From assembly GCF_038594945.1 (NCBI RefSeq), contig NZ_JBCFYD010000001.1, positions 1,364,001-1,428,000 on the forward strand: 64,000 nt of DNA. Reading direction: 5' to 3'. The notes beneath the pieces are model-generated. The model was given only the letters and a program-made list of their open reading frames with translations, was not told the origin of the DNA and searched no databases. This DNA comes from Fodinibius sp. Rm-B-1B1-1. GTDB lineage: Bacteria; Bacteroidota; Rhodothermia; Balneolales; Balneolaceae. A program made the translations under genes and the position numbers. Within the stretch, counting starts at the first letter, position 1; every line of letters starts with the position of its first letter. Below are positions 9,460 to 18,698 of the stretch, in pieces.

Positions 9460-9486
9460 TTATCAGCGGTGTCTGAGCATACTTAA
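9460..9486 (-). promoter_or_regulatory. Sigma-28 type promoter upstream of histidine kinase
   Basis: Read on the minus strand: TTAAGTAT-N11-GCTGATAA, with exact spacing and one change from GCCGATAA. It lies 82 bases before the kinase start. Confidence 0.7.
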
Positions 9487-9619
9487 ACATTAAACCATCG
9501 GGGTAACTAAAAATTCCGCAGGAAAAAATTACCTCCGGGGCGGTTATTTATGCAGTTGCCCATCTTAAGAAACAAATTTGGAATGTATTTGGGCTGCCAG
9601 TGTTAAGAAAACCGACATC

Positions 9620-9634
9620 TGGCATAGCTATTGC
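9620..9634 (+). promoter_or_regulatory. Sigma-54 type -24/-12 promoter upstream of flgB
   Basis: TGGCATAGCTATTGC matches the sigma-54 consensus TGGCAC-N5-TTGC with the GG and GC dinucleotides at the required spacing; only the sixth base (T for C) differs. It lies about 105 bases before flgB and would drive the long flgB-flgE operon. Confidence 0.8.
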
Positions 9635-9739
9635 CTGTAGTATTAACGCACGTTGATACTTAAGGAAAAACATTTTGTTCCGGATGAATGAGAGTTCATA
9701 GAAACAAGGTGTAAGAATCTAAAATAAATTTTAATTGCT

Positions 9740-10078
9740 ATGCAGATAATTGACAGTGGTCACAGCCAACTATTGGCCAAAGCAATGGATAGTTATTCAT
9801 TGCGGCAGGAGATTACCTCATCAAATATTGCAAATATTGATACCCCGGGGTACAACCGCCATAGTGTAGAGTTTGAAAATGCACTGCAAGAAGCGCAGGA
9901 GTCGGGAAAGGCAATGCATGATGTTAATCCAAGTATAAAAGAAACAGGAGATGAGGTTGTTTTAGAAAATGAACTTCTTGAGATGGCTGATACGCAAATG
10001 AGGGTACAGTTGGTCACCCGTTCATTACGCCATCATTTTGATACTCTGCAAACTGGCATTACAAGTACAACGCGATAA
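9740..10078 (+). CDS. flgB: Flagellar proximal rod protein FlgB
   Basis: FlgB forms the rod segment closest to the MS ring. The 112-aa protein is somewhat shorter than the usual 130 or so. It has the rod/hook N-terminal motif SSNIANIDTPGYNRH (about residues 28-42) and the C-terminal helix with ELLEMADTQMRVQLVTRSL. It is the first gene of a twelve-gene operon behind a sigma-54 type promoter, 16 bases before flgC. Confidence 0.95.
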   Translation: MQIIDSGHSQLLAKAMDSYSLRQEITSSNIANIDTPGYNRHSVEFENALQEAQESGKAMHDVNPSIKETGDEVVLENELLEMADTQMRVQLVTRSLRHHFDTLQTGITSTTR

Positions 10079-10093
10079 TTAAAAAACGGAATA

Positions 10094-10591
10094 ATGATAC
10101 CTGATAGACTTTCTTCAGCCTTTCAAACAGCGGCAAAGGGATTAGCAGTACAGCGAGAACGCATTAATGTGGCTTCCCGAAATATTGCAAATGTAAATAC
10201 AAGTTCTGCTGAGGGGAGTGGCAAGGGATACCGCCCCCAATCGGTACAATCGTCAGCGCCACAACCTACGAATTTTCAGCGGGTCTTGAGCAAAAGCATG
10301 GGGGGTTTGAATAAAACTCGTGAACAGCACATGTCTCCAAAAATGTCGGCCGATAGTAATTCTGGGCCGCAATCGCTTGGCCCCAATCTTAGCATTGCCG
10401 AGGAAGACAGCTACCGATACGAATATGAGCCGAATCATCCTGATGCTAATGAGGAGGGCATGGTTCGCTATCCGGACATCGATATGGTCGAGGAAATGAC
10501 GCGGATGGTGAGTGCAAACAGAATGTACGAGGCTAATTTAAGCAGTATCGAAGCGGAAAAAGAAATCATGAAACGTTCATTACAGATCTAA
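10094..10591 (+). CDS. flgC: Flagellar rod protein FlgC
   Basis: A proximal rod subunit. The 165-aa protein carries the N-terminal motif VASRNIANVNTSSAEGSG (about residues 27-44), where the usual T-x-x-T-P/G of the family is replaced by a Ser-rich turn, and the conserved C-terminal block DIDMVEEMTRMVSANRMYEANL. The middle is longer than in short FlgC proteins and polar. It is placed between flgB and fliE as in most flagellar operons. Confidence 0.95.
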   Translation: MIPDRLSSAFQTAAKGLAVQRERINVASRNIANVNTSSAEGSGKGYRPQSVQSSAPQPTNFQRVLSKSMGGLNKTREQHMSPKMSADSNSGPQSLGPNLSIAEEDSYRYEYEPNHPDANEEGMVRYPDIDMVEEMTRMVSANRMYEANLSSIEAEKEIMKRSLQI

Positions 10592-10659
10592 TAATCTATA
10601 AGGGATTTTTATTTAAAGAATCAGTAAGAAAATAAAAAGCTAAACAGACCTACCATATT

Positions 10660-10977
10660 ATGATTGAAGGAATAGAAGCAAGTGGTCTATTGCAGCAGGT
10701 GAACGATATTGAGCAGGCCTCACCTGAGCGCGAAATAGTCACCGAAAAAGAAAACCAGCAATCCTTTTCTGATGTATTGTCTGATGCCATTAACGGAGTG
10801 GATCAGACGATGAAAACCTCGGATGCAAAAGTCCAGGATCTTATAGCAGGTAAAACAGACAATGTGCATGATGCCATGATTTCGATGCAACGTGCCAAGC
10901 TTAGTTTCGATCTAATGGTGGAAGTGCGGAATAAGGTTGTAGAGACGTATCAAGAAGTAAGCCGCATGCAAATATAG
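10660..10977 (+). CDS. fliE: Flagellar hook-basal body complex protein FliE
   Basis: FliE joins the MS ring and export gate to the rod. The 105-aa length is typical. The C-terminal half is the conserved part: FSDVLSDAINGVDQTMKTSD, then HDAMISMQRAKLSFDLMVEVRNKVVETYQEVSRMQI. It lies 68 bases after flgC and 10 bases before fliF, as expected for the operon. Confidence 0.95.
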   Translation: MIEGIEASGLLQQVNDIEQASPEREIVTEKENQQSFSDVLSDAINGVDQTMKTSDAKVQDLIAGKTDNVHDAMISMQRAKLSFDLMVEVRNKVVETYQEVSRMQI

Positions 10978-10987
10978 TAGTAGATAA

Positions 10988-12631
10988 ATGAGTTCATTTA
11001 TAGAAAAGTTTAACGAATTTATTGAGCCATTATCGACCGCACAGCGAATGCTGTTTTTCGGTTTAGTTGGGGCCATACTAATTTTTATGGGAACAGTATT
11101 CTATTGGGCCCTGAGTCCCAGCTATACCCTGTTATTTGGGTCACTTGATCAAGAGGCTGCCCAGGAAATTGTTACCGAGCTCGAAGGTCGGGGGGTTAAT
11201 TACGAACTGGATAACGGAGGCCGTTCGATTTATGTATCCGGTGAACGCGTAGATCAGCTTCGTCTTGAGCTGGCCCCAATGGGAGCTCCCCAGTCAGATA
11301 TGAAAGGATATGAGCTTTTTGATAATAATTCGCTGGGGATGACGGATTATATGCAGCAGATGAATAACAAGCGAGCGCTTGAGGGGGAGCTTACGCGTTC
11401 AGTTAATAGTTTGCAGCAGGTTGAGTCGTCGCGCGTACACTTGGTATTACCCGAGCGATCCCCTTTTCAGGAAACGGCAGTAAATGCCTCGGCATCAGTA
11501 CTTCTAACGCTTAAACGCGGAGAGAATCTGGATAAAAAAAGTGTGGATGGAATAACGTCATTAATTAGTGGTAGTGTAGAAGGATTGGAAGCCAAAGATG
11601 TAACAATTGTTGATCATGCGGGTAATCGCCTGACTGATGACGGAAAAGGTGAAGATAGTTTCGCATCTGAAGATGGATGGTTAAAGTCGGAAAAGAAGAC
11701 CGAAAACTATTTAACCCAGCGTGGCCAAACGATGTTGGATCGGGTACTGGGTCCGGGAAATAGTATCGTCCGGGTATCTGTTGATCAAAATTTTGATAGC
11801 TTGGTTCGAGAGTCGAATAATATTGATCCCGAAAGCCGGACCTTGATTTCGGAGCAGCGCGACGAGCAAGTTCAAACGGAAGAAGCCTCTGAAATGGTAC
11901 CTATCGATGAGTTTACACCAGTCGAAGAGCGGGGAGAAACATCCGTTACGACCACAAATGAAAATGAGAGCTCTTCACGTACGCGTAACTATGACGTAAG
12001 TGAAACCAAGGAAGTGTATAAAAAAGCACAAGGTGAAATTGAAAATATTACCGCTTCGGTATTGGTGAATCATAAACTGGTTGAAACGGTAAATGAACAG
12101 GGTGAAACAGTGTATGAAACTGAGCCCTATAGCGAAGAGGAATTGCAGGAGTTTCGTGATGTTATTGCTTCGGCATTGGGGATCAAGGTTGATCGGGGCG
12201 ATGAGATTACTATCCGACAGGTCGAGTTTTGGAATCCTGGGCAAGAAGTTCCGGGTGGACGCATGATTGATGGGCCATGGCCTTGGACTCGTGTATTACG
12301 ATGGGCCGTCATATTTATTACGCTTGGATTAATAGCATGGTTATTGTTTGGTATCCGTCGACAAATGCGTGGAGAACAGCCTGGGTTGATTCCATTTGGA
12401 GGTAACGAACAGGAGGTATTTACGGATGGACAAATGCCACCAGAATTAGAAGATATGAGCGAAGAGGAGCTTGGAAATCTTATGGGAGATGATGGAGAAA
12501 AGGCTAAGGCACTTGAGAGTAGAAGCAAAAATTATGATATGGATGAAATCATAAATATGGTTGACATGAAGCCGGATAAGGCCGCTAAAATCATACGGTC
12601 AATGTTAATTTCAACAGACGACGAGGAGTAA
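10988..12631 (+). CDS. fliF: Flagellar MS-ring protein FliF
   Basis: FliF builds the MS ring in the inner membrane. The 547-aa protein has TM1 at about residues 20-44, periplasmic ring-building motifs (YTLLFGSLDQEAAQEIV, LVLPERSPF, a ring-building domain to about 230), a variable acidic periplasmic segment (about 285-340), TM2 at about 433-456 and a cytoplasmic C-terminus (MDEIINMVDMKPDKAAKIIRSML) that should bind FliG. Length is typical. fliG starts 6 bases downstream. Confidence 0.97.
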   Translation: MSSFIEKFNEFIEPLSTAQRMLFFGLVGAILIFMGTVFYWALSPSYTLLFGSLDQEAAQEIVTELEGRGVNYELDNGGRSIYVSGERVDQLRLELAPMGAPQSDMKGYELFDNNSLGMTDYMQQMNNKRALEGELTRSVNSLQQVESSRVHLVLPERSPFQETAVNASASVLLTLKRGENLDKKSVDGITSLISGSVEGLEAKDVTIVDHAGNRLTDDGKGEDSFASEDGWLKSEKKTENYLTQRGQTMLDRVLGPGNSIVRVSVDQNFDSLVRESNNIDPESRTLISEQRDEQVQTEEASEMVPIDEFTPVEERGETSVTTTNENESSSRTRNYDVSETKEVYKKAQGEIENITASVLVNHKLVETVNEQGETVYETEPYSEEELQEFRDVIASALGIKVDRGDEITIRQVEFWNPGQEVPGGRMIDGPWPWTRVLRWAVIFITLGLIAWLLFGIRRQMRGEQPGLIPFGGNEQEVFTDGQMPPELEDMSEEELGNLMGDDGEKAKALESRSKNYDMDEIINMVDMKPDKAAKIIRSMLISTDDEE

Positions 12632-12637
12632 GCCAGT

Positions 12638-13675
12638 ATGGCACAGAAGAATAAAAAGCGAGTTATCAGCGATGTAGATCAGCTAACAGGAGCTGAAAAG
12701 GCAGCTATTTTTGTTACCAATTTAGGTACAAAATATGCGACCCCGCTTTTCAAGTATATGAAAGAAAAAGAGATTGAAGCTATAACACTTGCTATTGCCG
12801 GTATGGATAACATTAAGCCCAAGGTGGTGGATTCGGTAATGGGTGAGTATTACCGAATGATGTATAATGACGAACTGCTGTTGGAGGGCGGCGAAGATTA
12901 TGCCAATCAGCTGTTAGAAGAGTTGGGAGATGATATTGATTCGGACAAGGTTCGCCAGAAGCTGAAGGCAAACTCAGAAAGTACGGCATTTGATGATTTT
13001 CAAGACAGTAAAATTACACAGATTACAAACTTTCTTAAGAACGAGCATCCCCAGGTTATTGCGCTTATTTTTTCTCAGCTCGATGAGAAACGTACAGCAG
13101 AAATATTGGGTCATTTAGAGGGGGACTTGCAGGCCGAGGTGATTTATCGTCTTACGACGATGGAAAAAATTTCGACCGAAGTTATCGAAGAGATTGAAGA
13201 AGTGATCAAGGAACAGATGGGCGGTATGTACACTGTTGGTGATCGTATTAAAAGTGGAACCGATGCCGTGGCACAAATTCTTAATGAAGCGGAAATTGCT
13301 GTTGAACGTCACATTCTGGGTAAAATTGAGGAGCGCGACGCCCAAATGGCTGATGATATTAAGCAACAGATGTTCCTTTTCGAAGATATTATTCACTTCA
13401 ACGATCGCACTGTTCAAACCATCATCAACGAGATGGAAAAAACAGATCTGGTTATGGGCTTGAAGGGTGTGGACGAGCAAGTCAAGAAAACATTTTTAAA
13501 TAACATGTCTGACCGAGCCGGTGCGATGCTTCAGGAGGACATGGATGCGCTTGGCCCTGTACCGCTTAAGGATGTGAAAGAAGCACAATCTCGAATCATC
13601 CGTAAGATAAAACAGCTCGAAGAAGAGGGACAAATTACGACCCGTAAGATGGGCGAAGAAGAAATTGTTGAGTAG
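12638..13675 (+). CDS. fliG: Flagellar motor switch protein FliG
   Basis: FliG is the rotor protein that touches both FliF and the stator. The 345-aa protein has the usual three domains: N-terminal (LTGAEKAAIFVTNLGT), middle with the EHPQVIALIFSQL motif (about residue 130), and the C-terminal torque domain with charged helix MSDRAGAMLQEDMDALGPV (about 289-307). Length and domain order are standard. It sits directly between fliF and fliH. Confidence 0.97.
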   Translation: MAQKNKKRVISDVDQLTGAEKAAIFVTNLGTKYATPLFKYMKEKEIEAITLAIAGMDNIKPKVVDSVMGEYYRMMYNDELLLEGGEDYANQLLEELGDDIDSDKVRQKLKANSESTAFDDFQDSKITQITNFLKNEHPQVIALIFSQLDEKRTAEILGHLEGDLQAEVIYRLTTMEKISTEVIEEIEEVIKEQMGGMYTVGDRIKSGTDAVAQILNEAEIAVERHILGKIEERDAQMADDIKQQMFLFEDIIHFNDRTVQTIINEMEKTDLVMGLKGVDEQVKKTFLNNMSDRAGAMLQEDMDALGPVPLKDVKEAQSRIIRKIKQLEEEGQITTRKMGEEEIVE

Positions 13676-13681
13676 ATTTCC

Positions 13682-14386
13682 ATGGAAGACGATCAAAACG
13701 TTTTACATACCGAAGAACTAAATTGGTACGAGGAGGATGAAAATCGTCTCGACTATGATCTGGCTTTTAATGGAAATGGCTATAAGAAATCTGATGCTGA
13801 GAAAAAGTCAGAGGCCGAGCCAGAACCGAAAGTGGATGTAAAGAAGCTTATCAAAAAACGGGATGGTAAGTGGGAGCAACGATTGGAAAAGGCTCGTAAA
13901 AAAGCTTTTGAGGAAGGTCGTAAATGTGGATATGAGGAAGGATTTAACGAGGCCGAGCAACAGGTTGATGATAAACTTGACCGGCTGGAGCAACTGGTAG
14001 AAAAGGCACACCAGGATTGGAATTATCGTCATCAATTATTGAATCCGGGACTATTGGATTTAGTATTTGATATGGTGGAAAAGATTGTAGGTCTGCCAGT
14101 CGAAAATCCCAAAATAAGAGAGCAGCTCGAAAACAGATTGTCGGCGCTGCTGCATGAAACGGACGATGAGATAAAGCCCCAGCTCTGGGTGAGTGAGCAG
14201 GATTTTCGTTTTGTGGAAGAGTTGGTTGAAAAGTATGCACCTGAGCTTTCGCTTTCTATCCGTGTTAGTGAGGATTGTAATCCTGGGGAATTTGAGTTTG
14301 AGACCCAAAATGAAATGGTCGTCCATCGTTTTAGAGAAAAGCTTGCCGATCTGAAAGATAATATGACCCTACCCTCATGGAAATGA
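13682..14386 (+). CDS. fliH: Flagellar export ATPase regulator FliH
   Basis: FliH binds and controls the export ATPase FliI. The 234-aa protein has a charged N-terminal half with a predicted coiled coil (about residues 55-115, rich in Lys/Glu, with the GRKCGYEEGFNEA glycine-repeat-like stretch) and a conserved C-terminal FliH/V-ATPase-E-like domain (about 120-230). Identification rests on this architecture plus position: six bases after fliG and overlapping fliI by ten bases. Confidence 0.88.
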   Translation: MEDDQNVLHTEELNWYEEDENRLDYDLAFNGNGYKKSDAEKKSEAEPEPKVDVKKLIKKRDGKWEQRLEKARKKAFEEGRKCGYEEGFNEAEQQVDDKLDRLEQLVEKAHQDWNYRHQLLNPGLLDLVFDMVEKIVGLPVENPKIREQLENRLSALLHETDDEIKPQLWVSEQDFRFVEELVEKYAPELSLSIRVSEDCNPGEFEFETQNEMVVHRFREKLADLKDNMTLPSWK

Positions 14387-15711
14387 CTGATACGGCCGAT
14401 CTCGGCACACATATGGATCAGATTCGAAGCCATCTCGATGACTTTATCAATGGCAGTAAGCGGTATGGAAAGGTATCATCGATCGTGGGAACCATTATTA
14501 AATGCACGGGATTGCAAGCAAGTGTTGGTGAAGTATATGGTATTGAAACGATTATGGACGAGGTGATTCCCGCCGAAGTGGTAGGACTCGAAGATCGCTA
14601 TGCACTGCTCATGCCCTACGAAAGTATTAAAGGAATGCGGTCGGGATGTAAGGTAGAATATATGGGGCAGTCACTGACGGTTTCGGTGGGGCCAGAAATG
14701 TTGGGCCGTGTGGTTGATGCCAATGGTGATCCTATTGATAAAAAAGGACCTATCTTATGTGGAAGCCAGCAGCCGGTGCATAACGATCCTCCCTCACCGG
14801 TAGAGCGTCAACCCATTGATGACATTATGAATACCGGTATTCGTGCCATTGATACATTGAATACCATTGGGAAAGGCCAGCGAATCGGGCTTTTTGCCGG
14901 GTCGGGTGTCGGGAAAAGTGTTCTCTTAGGGATGATTGCCCGCTATTCTGATGCTGATATTAATGTTATCGCTCTTATTGGTGAGCGGGGACGTGAAGTA
15001 CAAGAATTTATTGACGATACGCTTGATGAAGAGTTGTTACAACGGTCAATCATTGTTGCGGAAACATCTGATAAGGCTGCAATGAGTAGAATTAAAGCAG
15101 CGTATACAGCCACATCGATAGCAGAATATTTCCGTGACAGAGGAAAAAATGTCCTGTTAATGATGGATTCGGTTACTCGTGTGGCTATGGCTCAGCGCGA
15201 AGTGGGATTGGCGACCGGCGAACCCCCAACGACGAAAGGATATACGCCAAGCGTGTTTTCAATGCTGCCTAAATTTCTTGAACGAGTCGGTAAAACATCG
15301 GAAGGAAGTATCACTGGAATTTATACTGTATTGGTTGACAGCGATGATATGAATGAACCTATAGCTGATGCGGTGCGGTCCATTTTGGATGGTCATATCG
15401 TACTCTCAAGGCGATTAGCCCACAAAAATCACTATCCCGCTATTGATGTGCCCGAAAGTATTTCGCGGGTGATGCCCAATCTTGTAACACAGGAACAACA
15501 GGAATTGGCGGGTAAGGTTCGGGATATGATTACTACCTATCGCGAAGCTGAAAACCTTATTAACATCGGAGCTTATGTGGAGGGATCGAACCCTAAAATC
15601 GACAAGGCTGTGGAAAAACGTGAGGATTTGGAATCATTTTTGATACAAGGTATTAATGAAGCGGACTTTGATAATGATCTGTGGAATTCGCTTCGGAAGA
15701 TAATTCAATAG
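14377..15711 (+). CDS. fliI: Flagellum-specific ATPase FliI
   Basis: FliI is the ATPase of the flagellar type III export machine. The 444-aa protein shows the Walker A loop GLFAGSGVGKSVLLG (about residues 170-184), ALIGERGREVQEFI, Walker B LLMMDSVTRVAMAQRE and the family signature PSVFSMLPKFLERVGK. An in-frame ATG at 14383 is an alternative start two codons later; both leave fliH and fliI overlapping, which suggests translational coupling. Length is typical. Confidence 0.97.
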   Translation: MEMTDTADLGTHMDQIRSHLDDFINGSKRYGKVSSIVGTIIKCTGLQASVGEVYGIETIMDEVIPAEVVGLEDRYALLMPYESIKGMRSGCKVEYMGQSLTVSVGPEMLGRVVDANGDPIDKKGPILCGSQQPVHNDPPSPVERQPIDDIMNTGIRAIDTLNTIGKGQRIGLFAGSGVGKSVLLGMIARYSDADINVIALIGERGREVQEFIDDTLDEELLQRSIIVAETSDKAAMSRIKAAYTATSIAEYFRDRGKNVLLMMDSVTRVAMAQREVGLATGEPPTTKGYTPSVFSMLPKFLERVGKTSEGSITGIYTVLVDSDDMNEPIADAVRSILDGHIVLSRRLAHKNHYPAIDVPESISRVMPNLVTQEQQELAGKVRDMITTYREAENLINIGAYVEGSNPKIDKAVEKREDLESFLIQGINEADFDNDLWNSLRKIIQ

Positions 15712-15727
15712 AAAGCATTGAAGTATT

Positions 15728-16156
15728 ATGAAGTTTGAATTTTCGTTGGAGCCTGTTTTAAAAGTTCGAAAGCATGAAGAAAAAGTTGAGAAGCAAAAGC
15801 TTGCTGAAAAGCTGAACAGGAAAAAAGATTTGAATGAGCTTAAAGAACGACTACAAAAAAAATTGGAAAGTCATATTAATGATACTGATAGCAATAAATT
15901 TATAAACCTGCATGATCTCCAGCGACAACAACAGTATATCAATGACCTTCATGAGAAGGTAAAGCAGGTCAATGACAGTCTTGAGAAAATAAAGACGGCT
16001 GTTGAGCACCAGCGTGATAAATTAGCTGATGTTCATAAAAAGCGTCACATCATGGAAAAGGTGAAAGAAGATGAGCGCGAATTGTTTTTAGAAGAGATGT
16101 CCAAGCAACAACGCAAAGTTATGGATGAGGTTGCAACACAAACGTTTAGTAAATAA
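15728..16156 (+). CDS. fliJ: Flagellar export chaperone FliJ
   Basis: FliJ is the small coiled-coil stalk protein of the FliI ATPase. The 142-aa product starts with the family-typical FEFSLEPVLKVRKHEEKVEK and is an almost continuous charged antiparallel coiled coil rich in Lys, Glu and Gln. It is placed 16 bases after fliI. Sequence conservation in this family is low, so position and coiled coil carry most of the weight. Confidence 0.9.
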   Translation: MKFEFSLEPVLKVRKHEEKVEKQKLAEKLNRKKDLNELKERLQKKLESHINDTDSNKFINLHDLQRQQQYINDLHEKVKQVNDSLEKIKTAVEHQRDKLADVHKKRHIMEKVKEDERELFLEEMSKQQRKVMDEVATQTFSK

Positions 16157-16161
16157 CAATT

Positions 16162-16734
16162 ATGCCAATTAAGAGGATTTTAAAAATAGCAGGATATATT
16201 TTTGTGCCACTACTTCCAATGACCGTGGCAATTTACTTTTTGTTTCCATATTTGAATGAAGAAAAACATAAGGAAGTGGCCGAAAAGCATAATGATGATT
16301 TTGTAATCGGAGATACGACAAATGTAGAGTTGTCTTCTCTTTCGGCTGCAACCGAAGAGGATGCAAATGGAAATGTGGAAGATATTGGTGAAGACTTTTC
16401 TGAGTTGAAAGAAAAGACCAGCGAATTTCAGCAACATATTGATAGCCTGCAGAGGGAAGTCGATTCTCTATCAACAGTTAATGATTCACTGGAGCAACAA
16501 TTAACATTGGCTGGAAGTGGAACAGGCAATACTGAAGTATCAGAAGAAGAGTTTTCGGAAAATATTAAAAGTCTCCTTGACCTGGATATCGAAAGGTTAA
16601 CGCCTATCCTAAGTAAGATGAGTGATGAACAGTTAGTACGGATTTTTAAAGCAGGATCGGGATTACAACGAAAAAAACTTTTACGATCACTGGAGTCTGA
16701 TCGCGCTGCCAAATTGATGACGGAGGTATTGTAA
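16162..16734 (+). CDS. MotE-like membrane-anchored coiled-coil protein
   Basis: The 190-aa protein has one N-terminal membrane helix (about residues 8-30), a periplasmic acidic coiled coil (about 75-118) and a C-terminal helical domain (LLDLDIERLTPILSKMSD-EQLVRIF) resembling the MgtE-N/FliG-like helical repeat. This is the layout of MotE, a periplasmic chaperone for MotC in rhizobia and related proteins next to fliJ elsewhere. No motC is seen here, so the partner may be FliL, MotB or another motor part (inference). Its stop overlaps the fliK start (TAATG). Confidence 0.7.
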   Translation: MPIKRILKIAGYIFVPLLPMTVAIYFLFPYLNEEKHKEVAEKHNDDFVIGDTTNVELSSLSAATEEDANGNVEDIGEDFSELKEKTSEFQQHIDSLQREVDSLSTVNDSLEQQLTLAGSGTGNTEVSEEEFSENIKSLLDLDIERLTPILSKMSDEQLVRIFKAGSGLQRKKLLRSLESDRAAKLMTEVL

Positions 16735-18677
16735 TGTTGAGTAAGCTACTATCAAATATCAATGCAGGAAAAAACGCTTCGGCTGATGAAGCCGTAAGCA
16801 GCGGTAGCAATAGCAAAGAAGGAGGGATGAGTTCCTCTGAACAGGCTTTTAAAGCGTTATTGCAATCGTTGCAAAGTGAGGGTTCATCAAGTAAAGCAAA
16901 ACAGCAGCTATTGGCGTTGTCCGGAAGTTCTTCAGATCAAGAAGAATCTGCTGAAGGGGAAAATATCTCCCAAAACATCCTTGGAGGATCATTTGCGGTA
17001 ATGGGAGAAGAAGAGGCCAAAAATCTGCAACAGGCTGACCAAAGTATCCTGAAAGAACTGCAGAAAGAGTTTCAGAATATTAAAAGTGAACTTACGGGGG
17101 ATGAGGTCGATGCCTCATCAGAAAGTGAGGAAAAGGTAAAAACTGAACAAGCCTCAGAAAATGTTTCTGAGGAGAATACGGAGAATGTCTCGGAAGAAGA
17201 AAAAAATACGAATAGTGATACAACGAATGTGTCCATCACAAATGGAACTGCTGAAAATGTAGCAGTAACCTCAGAGGGTAAAAAGCAGGACCAAGAGGGA
17301 GTTGAAAAGACTGGTACAGAAAAAAAATCGGCCGAAAATTTGGTCGCGCTAAAAAATGAAAATGCTGATTCAGACGGTAAAGGAGTTGAAGCTCGTGTGG
17401 ACGGGACAGATGAGAAGGTGGGCGGTGAAGATTTCCAAAAAGGGAAGGGAAATGCCCAATCTACTGTCGACGGGAAGAACGTTGCGTCGTCACAAGAAAA
17501 GATATTAAGCACCGATGTCTCGAAGGAGGTTGAGAGTAGTGTTGAGACGAAGACTCAGGATGAGCAGATAGCAAAAAGTGAGGCTAAGGAATCACAAGAA
17601 AAAATGTTGCTGAAGCAAGGAGTTGAAAACCAGGAACGGCAGGGCAAGTTGTTTGAGAAAGCCCAACGTTTTGCTGGTAAGCAGGTGCAACCCGATAGAA
17701 TGAAACAGCCTGATGAAGGACAAATATTAAAAAATCAGAATACTAATTCGGGTAACCCCCAGGCCGGCTTACAGCTTGATGGTGGGCAAACAGCAAAGAC
17801 GGAATTAACCGAGCAACAGAAAAAAGTGATGGGTTCTTCGTTCTTCCAGAAGAACAGCACAGCTAATATTTCTACGAAAGGGTTGGAGATGAAGGGGGTG
17901 CAAAGTGAGAACGAAAAGAAGAATACAAAAGGGAAGGGCAAAGCTGAAAAAGGGCTACGTGGATTTGGAAAACAATCTTCAGAGGGTAGGAATAAGCTAT
18001 TGAACCGTTTGGGAATTTCGAGTGCTAATGCCCAGAAGGAGGCTAAGCCCCTTAATTTACAGAATTTCTCTGGTATCTCGGCTGGGGATTCCAGTTCGAG
18101 TTTGAAGGAACAGAAAATAAACTGGGAAGAGCAGGTTACAAAAGTAATGGATTCGTCTGGTGAAAAGGAGTCTAAAGCAAGTTCCAGTTCCGGGTCCATG
18201 CGGTTGGGACAGATGCCAGTTGCAAATGTATCGCTCCGAAAGAAGATTTTGCCTGGATTGACCCAAAGTATTAAACAAGCTGCTTCCTCCGCCAAAGAGA
18301 ATTCCGGTGATTGGCAGAAGCATACGTTTACATTAGATGATGGAAAGAATATTCAGCTTTCGGTGCGTGAATCGAAAGGTGTGTTGCAGATTAAAATGGG
18401 ATCGATGAATCTTGATTTGAGTAAGTTTTTGCAACAGAATTTGCAACAGATCCGCGATCATGTGAAGCAGGAATTTGGTTCCGATATCGATCTGCAATTT
18501 GAAAATCAGCAGCAAGGTGACGAATCAGGGCTTTCGGATAACACGGACCGATCGAGTCAGAAAAGGAATTATCGCAATAACTTTGCCGGTGAAAGCTTGG
18601 CAGCAGAACACACAGAAGAAGCACGTACGAAAACAGTCCGTAATTTTGGATATAACCAAATGGAATGGACCGCATAA
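16734..18677 (+). CDS. fliK: Flagellar hook-length control protein FliK
   Basis: FliK measures hook length and triggers the export switch. The 647-aa protein is large for the family. About residues 1-500 are low complexity, rich in Ser, Glu, Lys, Gln and Asn, as expected for the secreted ruler part. The C-terminal hook-length domain is at about 520-605 (HTFTLDDGKNIQLSVRESKG, VLQIKMGSMNLDLSKFLQQN, DHVKQEFGSDIDLQ). Position before flgD and flgE agrees. A longer ruler would predict a longer hook (inference). Confidence 0.9.
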   Translation: MLSKLLSNINAGKNASADEAVSSGSNSKEGGMSSSEQAFKALLQSLQSEGSSSKAKQQLLALSGSSSDQEESAEGENISQNILGGSFAVMGEEEAKNLQQADQSILKELQKEFQNIKSELTGDEVDASSESEEKVKTEQASENVSEENTENVSEEEKNTNSDTTNVSITNGTAENVAVTSEGKKQDQEGVEKTGTEKKSAENLVALKNENADSDGKGVEARVDGTDEKVGGEDFQKGKGNAQSTVDGKNVASSQEKILSTDVSKEVESSVETKTQDEQIAKSEAKESQEKMLLKQGVENQERQGKLFEKAQRFAGKQVQPDRMKQPDEGQILKNQNTNSGNPQAGLQLDGGQTAKTELTEQQKKVMGSSFFQKNSTANISTKGLEMKGVQSENEKKNTKGKGKAEKGLRGFGKQSSEGRNKLLNRLGISSANAQKEAKPLNLQNFSGISAGDSSSSLKEQKINWEEQVTKVMDSSGEKESKASSSSGSMRLGQMPVANVSLRKKILPGLTQSIKQAASSAKENSGDWQKHTFTLDDGKNIQLSVRESKGVLQIKMGSMNLDLSKFLQQNLQQIRDHVKQEFGSDIDLQFENQQQGDESGLSDNTDRSSQKRNYRNNFAGESLAAEHTEEARTKTVRNFGYNQMEWTA

Positions 18678-18698
18678 ATTAATGAAAATGACAGTGTT

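Larger units (their letters stand above)
9379..9739. other. Divergent regulatory region between kinase gene and flgB
   Basis: A 361-base non-coding region carrying a minus-strand sigma-28 type promoter (9460-9486) and a plus-strand sigma-54 type promoter (9620-9634). No gene is supported. Binding sites for the sigma-54 activator may be here, but I could not identify a clear repeated motif. Confidence 0.8.

Noticed and set aside
17735-18295. Minus-strand frame opposite fliK
   Set aside because: Shadow of a low-complexity Ser/Glu/Lys-rich region; no family resemblance.
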